A stretch of 64,000 bases of DNA from positions 30,511,080-30,575,079 of the forward strand of contig NC_081553.1 in assembly GCF_963082655.1 (NCBI RefSeq), read 5' to 3'. The notes under the pieces are model-generated. The model was not told the origin of the DNA. It searched no databases and worked only from the letters and a program-made list of their open reading frames with translations. Shown one piece after another: positions 33,226-43,698 of this stretch. A program made the position numbers and the translations under genes. This DNA is from Stomoxys calcitrans. Lineage: Eukaryota; Arthropoda; Insecta; Diptera; Muscidae. Numbering within the stretch: position 1 is the stretch's first letter; every line of letters begins with the position of its first letter.

Positions 33226-33967
33226 AATTTCAGCTTTAAAGAAAACCCTGCAGGGGTGATCCCTCTGCTAACCAGAAGAAAGTTGGATTAATATAAATTT
33301 CGGCACATATTCACCACGACGTTCCCTTCTGTACCTGCAAAGGAAGTGGAAACTGCAAAGGACATAGACAAAATGGTCGAGCGGATCACGAAGGCCCTGA
33401 ATGATTCGCTTGTTTCAGCATATCCTAGAGCCAAACCGAAGGGAAAACAGCGACCCCATAACTGGTTGGTCTAAAGAAGAGTTGCAGAAAACTCTTCAAC
33501 AGGGCGAACGCTACAAGGGCACCACACGATTGCGACGTCCATAGGAGTGAGCGTAGAAAATACATGGGTGAGCTGAAAAAGGCTCGGAACGAATTCAGAG
33601 CGGAAATTATCAGCTTCGTGGAGGATACATGTGAGGTGTCTAGGCTAAGAAGTTCCTATCCTCAAAGTCTTTTACCGTAGATGGCATTCAGAAGCGTAAG
33701 AATTCACTCTGCAGCTCCGTGGAGGATATATATGAGGCCTTTAGGCTAAGAAAGATCCATTCAGAAGTCAGATAATGTATGGAAAATGTCTAGTGAATTA
33801 ATATAGGAAATACTAGTTCACATTCATTTCCCGGGAAACTCTTCAACAGACAGCGCGGCGCCAGAAGAGTTTGTTGCTGGGGAAATTGTGTCTGAGTCGC
33901 AGATCCTTTGGGTTATAAAAAAGTGTCGACTCCCTTAAATCGCCATGCCCTGATGATGTATCTCCAG

Positions 33968-34214
33968 AGAAGGGCAATGGGTAAATACCCAAAAGGTACT
34001 TACCCGGTAAATTGGGTAAATACCCGGATATTTACCCATATATACCCAAAAGCTGGGTATTTATAATTTTGCAGATATCTTGGGTACAAAAGCATTTTCC
34101 AAACAATTCTTTGTAAATAAACCTGACCTTCTTTTGCAGAAATCTTGCGTATAAAAGCATTTTCCAAAAAATTTTTTGGTGATTTCTTATTCTTTGTATA
34201 TAAACCTGACCTTC
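33968..34214. repeat. GGGTAAATACCC palindrome cluster and 65-83-bp direct repeat
   Basis: GGGTAAATACCC and related inverted words (TACCCGGTAAATTGGGTA, TACCCGGATATTTACCC) cluster at 33979-34060. Next come two direct copies of TTTGCAGA.ATCTTG.GTA...AAGCATTTTCCAAA...AACCTGACCTTC at 34068-34131 and 34132-34214. This may be the end of an unrecognised DNA transposon. Confidence 0.6.
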
Positions 34215-34556
34215 TGTCCCATAAAATCGGAATATAGACCGATCTTCAGACTTAAAGTCTTGAGGCAATTTTCCATCCGATTTTGATGAAATTTGGCACA
34301 GTGAATTCTGGTAGACCCTTACCTATTTCTGTGAAGTGTGGTCCAGATCGGGTCATATTTGGATATAGCTGTCCTATAGGGCGACAGCCTGATCTCGTTA
34401 TATAGGGCTTTAAGGCCATAAAGATCCATTTATTACCCGATTTCGATGAAAATTGACACAAAGAGTTCTGGTAGATCCCTACCCATTCCTGTCAAATGTG
34501 GTCCAGATCGGATCCGAATTGGATATAGCTGTCATATGACCCGATCTCCCGATATA

Positions 34557-34662
34557 TTGGGTTGCCCAAAAAGTAATTGCGGATTTTTCATATAGTCGGC
34601 GTTGACAAATTTTTCACAGCTTGTGACTCTGTAATTGCATTCTTTCTTTTGTCAGTTATCAT
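34557..34662 (+). mobile_element. MITE-M, left half only
   Basis: TTGGGTTGCCCAAAAAGTAA and the following CATATAGTCGGCGTTGACAA match the first about 105 bp of the copy at 19764. The right half and right terminal repeat are missing. Confidence 0.85.
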
Positions 34663-34943
34663 GAACCTATAAAATGCGAATTTTTTTATCCGATTTCGAC
34701 GAAATTCGGCACTATGAGTTGTGGAAGACCTCGACACCTATTTGTTAAATGTGGTCCAGATAGGACTATAGCCATATAGACCGATGCCATAGCTGCCATA
34801 GCTGCCATATAGACCGATCTTCAGATATAGAGTATTGAGCTCATAAGAAGAGCATTTTTCAGCCTATTTAATTTCAGTATACCACTATAAACCCTAAACC
34901 CGATTTCAATAAACCCCTGCCCATTCTTGTAAAATGTGGTCTA

Positions 34944-35687
34944 GATAGGTTAGGTAAGGTTGAATTGAGGGTGCAGATATTAATCCGCCCCATGCCACTA
35001 TGGACATACACCTAAGCCAGTAATCGGCTTGTTGTGCGCTCTAAAAACTATAAAGTAACCTCTAAAAAGAAATTTTTAAGTTAGGAATTTCGTGCTACTT
35101 ACAAAATCCTTAATTGTTTTCAATACCACTCTCCTAAGTTGATTTGTGTCTGGTATTGTGTCTCCACCTACCTGCCTTTATCTGTTAGACGCGAAAGGCG
35201 GGCAATGACATAGGAAATGCCCCAACGTCTCATCATTTTCCCCGCATGCCCTACACATGCTATCACTTGCCGCACCGATTTTACATAAGTGAGCTTGTTA
35301 TGATACCAATGGCTAAACTGACCTCCTTCTTACTTCCTTTCAGAAATAGCCTCGTCTTCTCACGATCTGGATCCCCTCATAGGATTTTTGCCGTTCTACC
35401 GACCATTTCGCTCTTCACAATGTTGCATGCGCATTCGTCGCCCACTCCCTTAACTCAGACTCTGTCGACCCGAAAGGCTTCGGGTTAACCAAGTTTATTG
35501 ACGGCAGTCCGCTGGCCTTCACCGCCAAATCGTCTGCCCTTTCATTTCCCCTTACTCCGTTATGGCCCGGCACCCAAACGATGCGGACTTTGTCATCATC
35601 AGCGAAGGCGTTAAACTCATTCTTCAAGAGTCATCTCAGGTATCCGATCGGAAACCTCTTCCCTTCCTTCCAGGTGATCCAGATTCG
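34944..35687 (-). mobile_element. LINE2 3' part: RNase H tail and 3' UTR
   Basis: On the minus strand the frame 35627-35415 reads MKNEFNAFADDDKVRIVWVP, then GHNGVRGNERADDLAVKAS, the C-terminal part of a retrotransposon RNase H with its conserved histidine. Downstream are a decayed C-terminal region (CRACGENDETL-like, near 35250) and a 3' UTR matching 29063-29224, ending in repeated AACCTAACC near 34950. It is 5' truncated and inserted in the family D array. Confidence 0.8.
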
Positions 35688-35729
35688 ATCAAAATTTGAA
35701 TATAGCTGTCATAAGGACCGATCACCCTA

Positions 35730-36155
35730 TATAATGCTGCATGGTGTTGTGGTCTGGTGGACAATGCTTCAAAAGTCCACCTACTATTTAATATTTAGCC
35801 GACTCCAACTACTGAGAACTACGCCATCTGATGCACTGAATTTACTGCTAAACCTAGTGCCACTGGCATGGTGGGTAGACATGCCCGATGTTCCAGGCAG
35901 TGTGGATTATACATTGTAAAAACTACTCCACCACTATTCCTGATAGAACAGTTTGGTACTGCGATATGCCTGGAAGTTACATAGATTCTATTCGGATGGT
36001 TCTAAACTAGAAGACCAGGTGGGTTTTGAGGTGTACTCTGAAGAACTAGGACTGCTCATATTGAGAAGGTTACCCGACCAGTGCAGTATGTATCAAGCGG
36101 AGATTCGAGCAATTGAAGAAGTGGTGCAATGGCTAAGATATAATGTCATAGCGAC
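35730..36155 (+). mobile_element. LINE1 copy, left half (RT end and RNase H start)
   Basis: LHGVVVWWTMLQKSTY (near 35735) is followed by LRTTPSDALNLLLNLVP (near 35815). A broken RNase H start follows: YSDGSKLEDQVGFEVYSEEL from about 35990, with the catalytic D of SDGS, then MYQAEIRAIEEVVQWLR near 36090. It stops at CATAGCGAC, where a B element begins. The same LINE1 continues at 39159. Confidence 0.82.
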
Positions 36156-36971
36156 AAATCCATTTCCGACCCTATAAGGTATATATATTCTTGATCAGCG
36201 TAAAAATCAAAGACGATCTAGACATGTCCGTCCGTCTGTCTGTTGAAATCACGCTACAGTCTTTAAAAATAGAGATATTGAGCTGAAATTTTGCACAGAT
36301 TCTTTTTTTGTCCATAAGCAGGTTAAGTTCGAAGATGGGCTATATCAGACTATATCTTGATATAGCCCCCATATAGACCGATCCGACGATTTAGGGTCTT
36401 AGGCCCATAAAAGCCACATTTATTATCCGATTTTACTGAAATTTAGGACAGTGAGTTGTGTTGAGCCCTTCGACATCCTTCGTCAATTTGGCTCAGATCG
36501 GTCCAGATTTGGATATGGCTGCCATATAGACAGATCCTCCGATTTAGGGTCTAAGGCCCATAAAATCCACATTTTTTATCCGATTTCGCTGAAATTTGGA
36601 TTAGTGAGTTATGCTAGGCCCTTCGACATCCTTCGTCAATTTGGCCCCGATCGGTTCAGATTTGGATATAGCTGCCATATAGACCGATCCTCCGACTTAG
36701 GGTCTGAGGCCCACAAAAGCCACATTTATTATCCGATTTTAATGAAATTCTGGACATTGAGTTGTGTTGGGCCCTTCGACATCCTTCGTCAATTTGGCTC
36801 AGATCGGTCCAGATTTGGATATAGCTGCCATATAGACCGATCCTCTGATTTACGGTCTTAGGCCCATAAAAGCCACATTTTTTATCCGATTTTGCTGAAA
36901 ATTGGGACAGTGAATTGTGTTAGACCTGTCGATATCCTTCGTCAATTTTGCCCAGATCGGTCAAGATTTGG

Positions 36972-37171
36972 NNNNNNNNNNNNNNNNNNNNNNNNNNNNN
37001 NNNNNNNNNNNNNNNNNNNNNNNNNNNNNNNNNNNNNNNNNNNNNNNNNNNNNNNNNNNNNNNNNNNNNNNNNNNNNNNNNNNNNNNNNNNNNNNNNNNN
37101 NNNNNNNNNNNNNNNNNNNNNNNNNNNNNNNNNNNNNNNNNNNNNNNNNNNNNNNNNNNNNNNNNNNNNNN
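36972..37171. other. Assembly gap (200 N)
   Basis: Exactly 200 undetermined bases lie inside the tandem array of the B element. The round length suggests a placeholder, so the true number of units is unknown. Open frames spanning it are artefacts. Confidence 0.98.
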
Positions 37172-37701
37172 CGCCGAAATTTGGGACAGTGAGTTAAGTT
37201 AAGCCCCTTGACATTCTTCTGCAGTATCGCAAAGATCGGTCCAGATTTGGATATAGCTGCCATATAGACCGATATCTAGGTTTTAGGTTTGGGGCCATAA
37301 AAGACGCATTTATTGTCCTATGTCGCTGAAATTTGACACAGTGAGTTTGGTTAGGCTCTTCGACGTCCTTCTTTAATTTTGCCCAGATCGGTCCAGATTT
37401 GAATATAGCTGCCATATAGACTGATCTCTCGATTTAAGGTTTTGGGCCTATAAAAGAGGCATTTATTGTCCGATTTCGCCGAAATTTAGGACAGTGCTTT
37501 GTGTTAGGCTCTTCGACATTTTTGTGCAACTTGGCCCAAATCGGTCCAGATTTAGATATAGCTGCCATATAGACCGATATCTCAATTAAAAGTATTGGCC
37601 CCATAAAAGGCGCATTTATAATCCGATTTCACTGAAATTTGACACAGTAACTTATGTTAGGCTTTTCGACATCCGTGTCGTATATGATTCAGATCGGTTT
37701 A

Positions 37702-39006
37702 TTTTTATACCCTCCACCATAAGATGGGGGGTATACTAATTTCGTCATTCTGTTTGTAACTACTCGAAATATTCGTCTGAGACCCCATAAAGTATATATA
37801 TTCTTGATCGTCGTGAAATTTTATGTCGATCTAGCCATGTCCGTCCGTCTGTCCGTCCGTCCGTCCGTCCGTCCGTCCGTCCGTCTGTCTGTCGAAAGCA
37901 CGCTAACTTCCGAAGGAGTAAAGCTAGGCGCTTGAAATTTTGCACAAATACTTCTTATTAGTGTAGGTCGGTTGGTATTGTAAATGGGCCATATCGGTCC
38001 ATGTTTTGATATAGCTGCCATATAAACCGATCTTGGGTCTTGGCTTCTTGAGCCTCTAGAGTGCGCAATTCTTATCCGATTGGGATGAAATTTTGCACGA
38101 CGTGTTTTGTTATTATAACCAACAACTGTGCCAAGTATGGTTCAAATCGGTTCATAACCTGATATAGCTGCCATATAAACCGATCTTGGGTCTTGACTTC
38201 TTGAGCCTCTAGAGTGCGCAATTCTTATCCGATTGGGATGAAATTTTGCACGACGTGTTCTGTTATGACATCCAACAACTGTGCCAAGTATGGTTCAAAT
38301 CGGTCCATTACCTGATATAGCTGCCATATAAATCGATCTTGGGTCTTGACTTCTTGAGCCTCTAGAGTGCGCAATTCTTATCCGATTGGAATGAAATTTT
38401 GCACGACGTGTTTTGATATAGCTGTCATATAAACCGATCTTGGGTCTTGACTTCTTGAGCCTCTAGAGGGCGCAATTCTTATCCAATTTGAATGAATTAT
38501 GGCACGAAGTATTTTGTTATGATATCCAACAACTGTGCCAAATATGGTTCAAATCGGTTCATAACCTGATATAGCTGCCATATAAACCGATCTGGGATCT
38601 TGACTTCTTGAGCCTCTAGAGGTCGCAATTATTATCCGATTTGCCTGAAATTTTGTACGACGGATTCTCTCATGACCATTAACATACGTGTTTATTATGG
38701 TCTGAATCGGTTTATAGCCTGATATAGCTCCCATATAAATCGATCTCTCTATTTTACTTCTTGAGCCCACAAAGGGCGCAATTCTTATTCGAATTGGCTT
38801 ACATTTTACGCAGGTCTCCAACATATAATTTAATTGTGGTCCAAACCGGACCATATCTTGATATCGCTCTAATAGCATAGTAAATCTTTTCTTATATCCT
38901 TTTTTTGGCTAAGAAGAGATGCCGGGAAAAGAACTCGACATATGCGATCCATGGTGGAGGGTATATAAAATTCGGCCCGGCCGAACTTAGCACGCTTTTA
39001 CTTGTT
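37702..39006 (+). mobile_element. HINE-like family A element, full length (1305 bp), nested in a B element
   Basis: The start is TTTTTATACCCTCCACCATA; the core AAGTATATATATTCTTGATC follows. The (GTCY) block lies at about 37840-37893 as GTCCGTCCGTCTGTCC. Family A units with TCTTGACTTCTTGAGCCTC, subterminal CCATGGTGGAGGGTATATAA, hairpin TTCGGCCCGGCCGAA and end GCTTTTACTTGTT complete it. Both subterminal blocks match in inverted orientation. It lies within the B element unit at about 37700. Confidence 0.92.
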
Positions 39007-39158
39007 AGATATAGCTACTGTACTTATTAGTATTTGGTCCAAATCGGAACATATGAAATTTTCACCGAATTTTGATGAAAGGCGGTTTTCATATATACCC
39101 GAGGTGGTGGATATCCAAAGTTCGGCCCGGCCGAACTTAACGCCCTTTTACTTGTTCA

Positions 39159-39850
39159 TTTTAAAAAACTCCTTTGAATGTGCCAGATCACTCAACGAGA
39201 TGGCCGAAGAGTTCAAAATTCACCTGTTCTGGTTGGCGGGGAGCAGAGATATCTCAGGGAATTGTAGAGCAGGCGAGCTTTTGAGACTAGGAACTACCTT
39301 ACACATTCCAGGGGAACTGGAATCAGAGGGCATGCCTCTAGCGACATGTAAGCTAGATCTTCAGGATCAGGCTCGAAAAGCAATTAATGAGAGATGGTCA
39401 CAATGTGGGTTTTTTGAACATTCCAAAATAATGTGGCACACTCCAGACTTGAAGAGGTCTACCGCTTTGCTGTCGCTGTCTGGAAGAGAAGTCTCAGTCA
39501 TTATGTTCTTTATGGCAGGCCACTGTCTGATGGGAAAACATGTTGACAGACTTATGGTTGCAAGTAGCGAATTCTGTAAAAACTGGAAAGACATTGAGTA
39601 TGAAGACGCTATACAACATCTGTTGAGGGTGTGTCCCGAGCTGGCAGAAAGAAGGAGTTCCACTTTAGGCTTTCATTTCTGGAGAACTTGCCTGATTTAG
39701 CAAATGTAAACATTCGCAAGTTTAAAGGCGATCTGGACGAGTTAACGGTAGCAACTGGAAGGCATCTTCTTTCCCCTTCATTGGCATCACAATGAACGTA
39801 ATCGTCTTAGTGATTCTGTTGGTAGACTGCGACTTAAACCTAACCTGATA
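39159..39850 (+). mobile_element. LINE1 copy, right half (RNase H tail to 3' end)
   Basis: The frame to 39700 reads SLNEMAEEFKIHLFWLAGSR, then DISGNCRAGELLRLGTTLH. It continues with SVIMFFMAGHCLMGKHVDRL and a cysteine-containing C-terminus (EFCKNW..DAIQHLLRVCPEL). The RNase H histidine loop has changed from VPGH to LAGS, losing the histidine. A 3' UTR ends with GACTTAAACCTAACC. With 35730-36155 it forms one LINE1 copy split by later insertions; about 40 bp are missing at the break. Confidence 0.85.
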
Positions 39851-40078
39851 AGGATTGGTCTACAAATTTGTATAGCCCCAAATAGAAATCAATCGCTGGA
39901 TTTGATATCTTGAGCCCCAGGAAGCCTTAATTCTCGTCCTATTTGGGTGAAATTTCACACAAATTTCCCCTGATAGCGATTTATACAGACTGATTTAATA
40001 AGGGTAGTTTTTTTTAGAGGAGCACAACGTGTTAGGTACCTAAGATACGGCCCTGTCGAACTTTGCATTACTTGTTTA
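39851..40078 (+). mobile_element. Degenerate HINE-like hairpin end
   Basis: ATTCTCGTCCTATTTGGGTG and AAATTTCACACAAATTTCCC are followed by a decayed hairpin ACGGCCCTGTCGAAC and a terminal CATTACTTGTTT. The (GTCY) end is missing. Confidence 0.55.
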
Positions 40079-41663
40079 ATTTTCCCCAGCCCAGATTTGG
40101 CTTGATTTTTGCCCATTTCTATATGAAATCCATCAAATTTAGCTAACTTACATAACATTTTGCAAAAGCTTTCTTTCTTGACCACAAGCTCCGACTTTGA
40201 AAATGGGCACTAATTCTTGTTTCTAAATCAGCATCAGCTTTACACCCTATCACCTCAATGGTGACACACCCTTTTCTTAATGTGCTTAAATTGTATTTAT
40301 ACAAAAAGTAGCAGTAGTTTGTTTTTATATGCACATTTATTCTTAATTTGGCATATATTTACCATGGAAATGCGCATTGCTTAAGTTTCAGCAAACTCAA
40401 CAGTCGCACCCCCCCTCTACCACCACCACAGGTGTAAGTGCCCGCTTGTGGTTATATATGGAGTGAAATTTTTGGTTTCTTGTGTTTCGTTTTCATACGC
40501 ACTTGGCATGGAAGTAAAATTGAAGAGTTTTTGGCCAGCGCCACTACAGCAACATCACTCATGGCAGACGCAACTGAAGGGCGAATTCTCATTTTTTTTG
40601 TCTGCCACTCTGCTCATTGTGCTCCAACCGCCCTCTGTGTCTTAAGCATTTTGGATAATTATTAACAATAATTTGCAACATTTTATTGCTATAACTTTTC
40701 TGTGTGTGAAGGGGTGCAGTAGGTGGAGCAAGCGCCGCGCTAGTGTTGCCTGGTGTATCCTACTTATCCTTGTGCTCATTTCCAACAATATTTCTTCATT
40801 AGATTTTTCTTGGCTTTCTTTATTGTTGGCAGAGAGCAGCAGTATTTGTTTTATATGAAAGCATATTTATGCTAATAGCTACAGAAAAAAAAGAAACTAT
40901 TATTATTACCTTCTTTTGTGGCATTGTTTGGTCGTAGTTCATAGCGTTCTTGTGAGACTTGTATTCTCAGCATGCCTTGCTTTCTTACTTAAAGGTGAAT
41001 TGTATAACAAAAGAACCAAATCATATTTAAACATATTTGACTGGGGGGGAAAGCTCACCTTCAGAGTTGGTTCTTAAGTGTTAATTCTTTGCTTTTATTT
41101 TTTTTTTTTTTTTGCTTATAATAACTTAATATCGTATCACCTTCTTGCCATTTAGTTCAAAAAAATGTGTTGGCAAAAGTGGTTATAATTTTTCTCATTA
41201 GTTTCGTGGCCAAATATTAATATGTGTTATTAGTTTTTGCTATGTCAGCCGAAAAGTAGGCAATGGTTTCTGCTGCCTACATTCAGTGTACGCTTGCATG
41301 ATAACCCTCCTTGAAGGTATACAATGAACTCAGAAGTGGTATTTTAATGGGAAATGTTCAAAATGATGTTGTCGCTAGTGTTTTAATCGTTGTATATTAA
41401 ATTTCAAAATTAATGTTTTAGGCCAAAATTAGTTACAAATCTCTGAAAAGAAGGACGGACTATGTGTTGATGTGGGAAAAGTAGGATAAGAGTGTATTAT
41501 TTTTAGAGGTTTATGAGAATATGGGTTTATTGACATTAAAAGGCCTTAATACCGGTTTTGAAGGGTTTTTTTAGGTCAATATCCTCGTACTATACAATAA
41601 GCAACATGAAGAAAATAGAAACACAGTAGAAATTCAACGAAATAAAATTGGAACAAGTCAGTG
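40079..41663. other. Low-repeat stretch
   Basis: AT-rich with a poly-T tract near 41097-41114. Two overlapping plus-strand frames (40438-40665 and 40448-40645) read the same bases in different frames without a domain. No gene is recognised; intron or intergenic DNA is likely. Confidence 0.5.
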
Positions 41664-42350
41664 CAAAAATGTAAAAACGCGCTGTATTCGGCCTAGTCGA
41701 ATCTTATACACCCTTCACCATGGATCGTATGTGATGAGTTCTTTAATTGAAATTTTTCAAGTACATATATAGGAGCTGTTTCAAGTTAAATACAACATTT
41801 ATGATTTCAGCCAAATTGAAAAGTAATTGCGGCCTCTAAAGACTCAAAAAGTCAAAGGATCAAGAAGGGATCAGTTTATATGGGAGCTGTATCAAGTATT
41901 ATACCTATATGGACCATACTTTTAAAGACTTTTGGAAGTCATGGCAAAACTTAACGTGCAAACTTTCATATAAACTTGATAATCTCTAAGGGAGATCGGT
42001 TTATATAGCAGCTAAATTAGGTTTTGGATCGATTTTAACCACTGGTGCAGTTATTGGAAGTCATAACACAACGCTATGTGCAAAATGTCAACCGATTCGG
42101 AAAAGAATTGCGCCTTCCAGAGGCTTAACAAGTCAAGATCCGAGATCGGTTTATGTGGCAACTATATCAAAACATGGCCAAACCCAACTGGTCTACACCA
42201 ACAGAAAATATTTGTGCAAAATTTCAAGCTGGTAGTTTTAGTCTTTCGTTTGTTAGCGTGCTTTTAAACGAAAGAATATGCCTGCCTACATATCAAGACG
42301 ATCAATACATAATTTGGTGGGTATGAGATCAATATTTCGATGTGTACAAA
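41664..42350 (-). mobile_element. HINE-like family A-related element, old, both ends traceable
   Basis: The decayed hairpin TTCGGCCTAGTCGAATC and TACACCCTTCACCATGG are followed by three diverged units (AAAGTCAAAGGATCAAGAAG, GGAGATCGGTTTATATAGCA). GTTAGCGTGCTTTTAAACG has no (GTCY) block left, and AATATTTCGATGTGTACAAA marks the distal end. It directly abuts LINE1. Confidence 0.7.
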
Positions 42351-43372
42351 TGGATTTAAGTGGCAGTCTTGTGATACCACAGGAACAGGAGACGGAAGAT
42401 GCGTCTTAGTTTCTACCGTTGAACCAACCAGATCGCTTTAAAAGCCCAACAACTTGCGGGTATTTAATGAATGCTGACTGTCTGAGCAGATATTTATGCC
42501 AATCGTATTATGAAATTACATCTTAGCCATTCCACCACTTCTTTGGTGCCAAGGATCTCCGCTTGATACACACTGCAGTGGTCGGGTAACCTTATCGATA
42601 TGACCAGTTCAAGTTTTTTAGAGCACATCCTATAGCCCATCTGGTCGTCTAGTTTCGAACCATCCGAATAGAGATACTAGAGATACTTTCAGGAATAGTG
42701 GTACAGTACTTTTTATGAAAAATCGGCTCGGGCAATGTATAATCCACACTGCCTAGATAACACAGTGTCCGTAACCACCAAATTGCCAATAAAAAAAAAA
42801 AGTTCCCTTAGCCTTACAGCAATGGACAAAACAATTTGTCTAACCACAATATCCAGAGACATTAGATGTAGCATTAAATTCAGTGCATCAGATGGTGTCG
42901 TCCTCAGTGGGGCTGCGATGCACAAGCAAGCCATTTTTTAGATCCGGTTCACTATTGAACAGTAGGTGGAATTTGGAGGGCTTTCCACCAGACCACAACA
43001 CCATATAGCATTACCCAAAGCATGACGCGCTGTCAAAACCCCTTAACTTTTGCCAATGGCTCTCTTGCAGGTGTAAAGGGCAAGATTTGCCTTTCTTGCC
43101 CTTTCTAAAATGTTCGATTTGAAGATAAATTTCCCGTCTAGCAAATCACCCAACTATTTTGCGCTTTCAGTAAATGAAACATTCTCTTCTCCCAAGAAGA
43201 CAGATGCTGCTGTAGGTAACTGGTATCTCCTGCTGAGACGAAATACTTCTGTCTTACATGGGTTTACGTCTAGACCACTTTCGGTAGCCCATTTAGTTGT
43301 CGCATGCAGAGCTTCCCGAAGTATATCTCTAAGAGTGCTAGAAAACAGCAAAAGACACTTCACACAGTGGCA
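42351..43372 (-). mobile_element. LINE1 copy, minus strand, with internal deletion
   Basis: Minus-strand segments: LREALHATTKWATESGLDVN, then PCKTEVFRLSRRYQLP (43363-43154), the region after the YADD box; LPIGN-type and LRTTPSDALNLMLHLM (42934-42713). RNase H remnants and a 3' UTR (GTGGTATCACAAGACTGCC near 42365) follow. The RNase H tail is deleted near 42460. Stops and frameshifts are present. Confidence 0.8.
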
Positions 43373-43698
43373 GAAAATCGATTAAAAAAAACTAGTAAAA
43401 AATGAAATGGTATGGAAAATTTCAAAGCGTTAGGTTGTCTGGGAGCCACCTGGCAGGCCCCTAATATTGGTCACCTCGATATTTAACATATTATTCGTGC
43501 TGCCAAATTTTTAATTGTGATCCGATTTTCAAAATTCTTTTTTGCTGGATAGTGCTAAAGAATTTACAACTGCATTTGTGGCCCGATTTTTACTTTTGTA
43601 CATGATTTAGATTCATGACAAAATTTACAACGACTTTACCGCAAAAAGTGTCCACATCTGATTACTCAGATAAATGTTATACAAAATAAAAATCAAAC
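43373..43698. other. Unassigned AT-rich stretch
   Basis: A phrase CACAGTGGCAGAAAATCGAT near 43366-43385 resembles CACAGTGGGAGAAAATCGAA at 48262-48281, so part may belong to an unrecognised dispersed repeat. No coding evidence. Confidence 0.45.

Larger units (their letters stand above)
32571..33967 (+). mobile_element. LINE1 5' region: endonuclease end and linker, split by mariner
   Basis: The left part (32571-32612) translates to DDHCFSGHRY. The right part (33226 on) resumes IKFQL, giving the conserved (S/G)DHRYI end of an APE-type endonuclease. Downstream are decayed linker segments (MVERITKALNDSLVSAYPRA, YMGELKKARNEF-like) and, near 33890, the pre-RT block ending in SPGPDD-like sequence. 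The copy is cut by an unrelated palindromic block at 33968. Stops and frameshifts are frequent. Confidence 0.7.
34200..35729 (+). mobile_element. HINE-like family D array, interrupted by MITE-M and LINE2
   Basis: Units of 152-153 bp (block starts near 34238, 34391 and 34543) carry GATTTTGATGAAATTTGGCA, GTGGTCCAGATCGG and GGATATAGCTGTCATATG. The array is split by a MITE-M half copy (34557-34662) and by LINE2 (about 34944-35687). It resumes as GATCCAGATTCGATCAAAAT at 35688-35729. Neither HINE end is present. Confidence 0.75.
36156..39158 (+). mobile_element. HINE-like family B element, interrupted by a family A element and an N gap
   Basis: It starts within the 5' region (AAATCCATTTCCGACCC), so about 70 bp of the canonical end is missing. 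The GTCCGTCCGTCTGTCTGTTG block lies at about 36226-36245. Distal-subtype units run to the gap; middle and proximal subtypes follow to about 37701. After the inserted element, 39007-39158 supplies the last unit, ATATATACCCGAGGTGGTGG, the hairpin TTCGGCCCGGCCGAA and CCCTTTTACTTGTT. The order of subtypes across the gap is that of intact B copies. Confidence 0.85.

Noticed and set aside
39002..39060. Upstream part of the 232-codon frame at 39002-39700
   Set aside because: The first residues come from HINE sequence; only the part from about 39160 is LINE1 coding remnant.
40438..40860. Possible exons (three short frames)
   Set aside because: Frames overlap in different phases, no domain, no convincing splice pairs.
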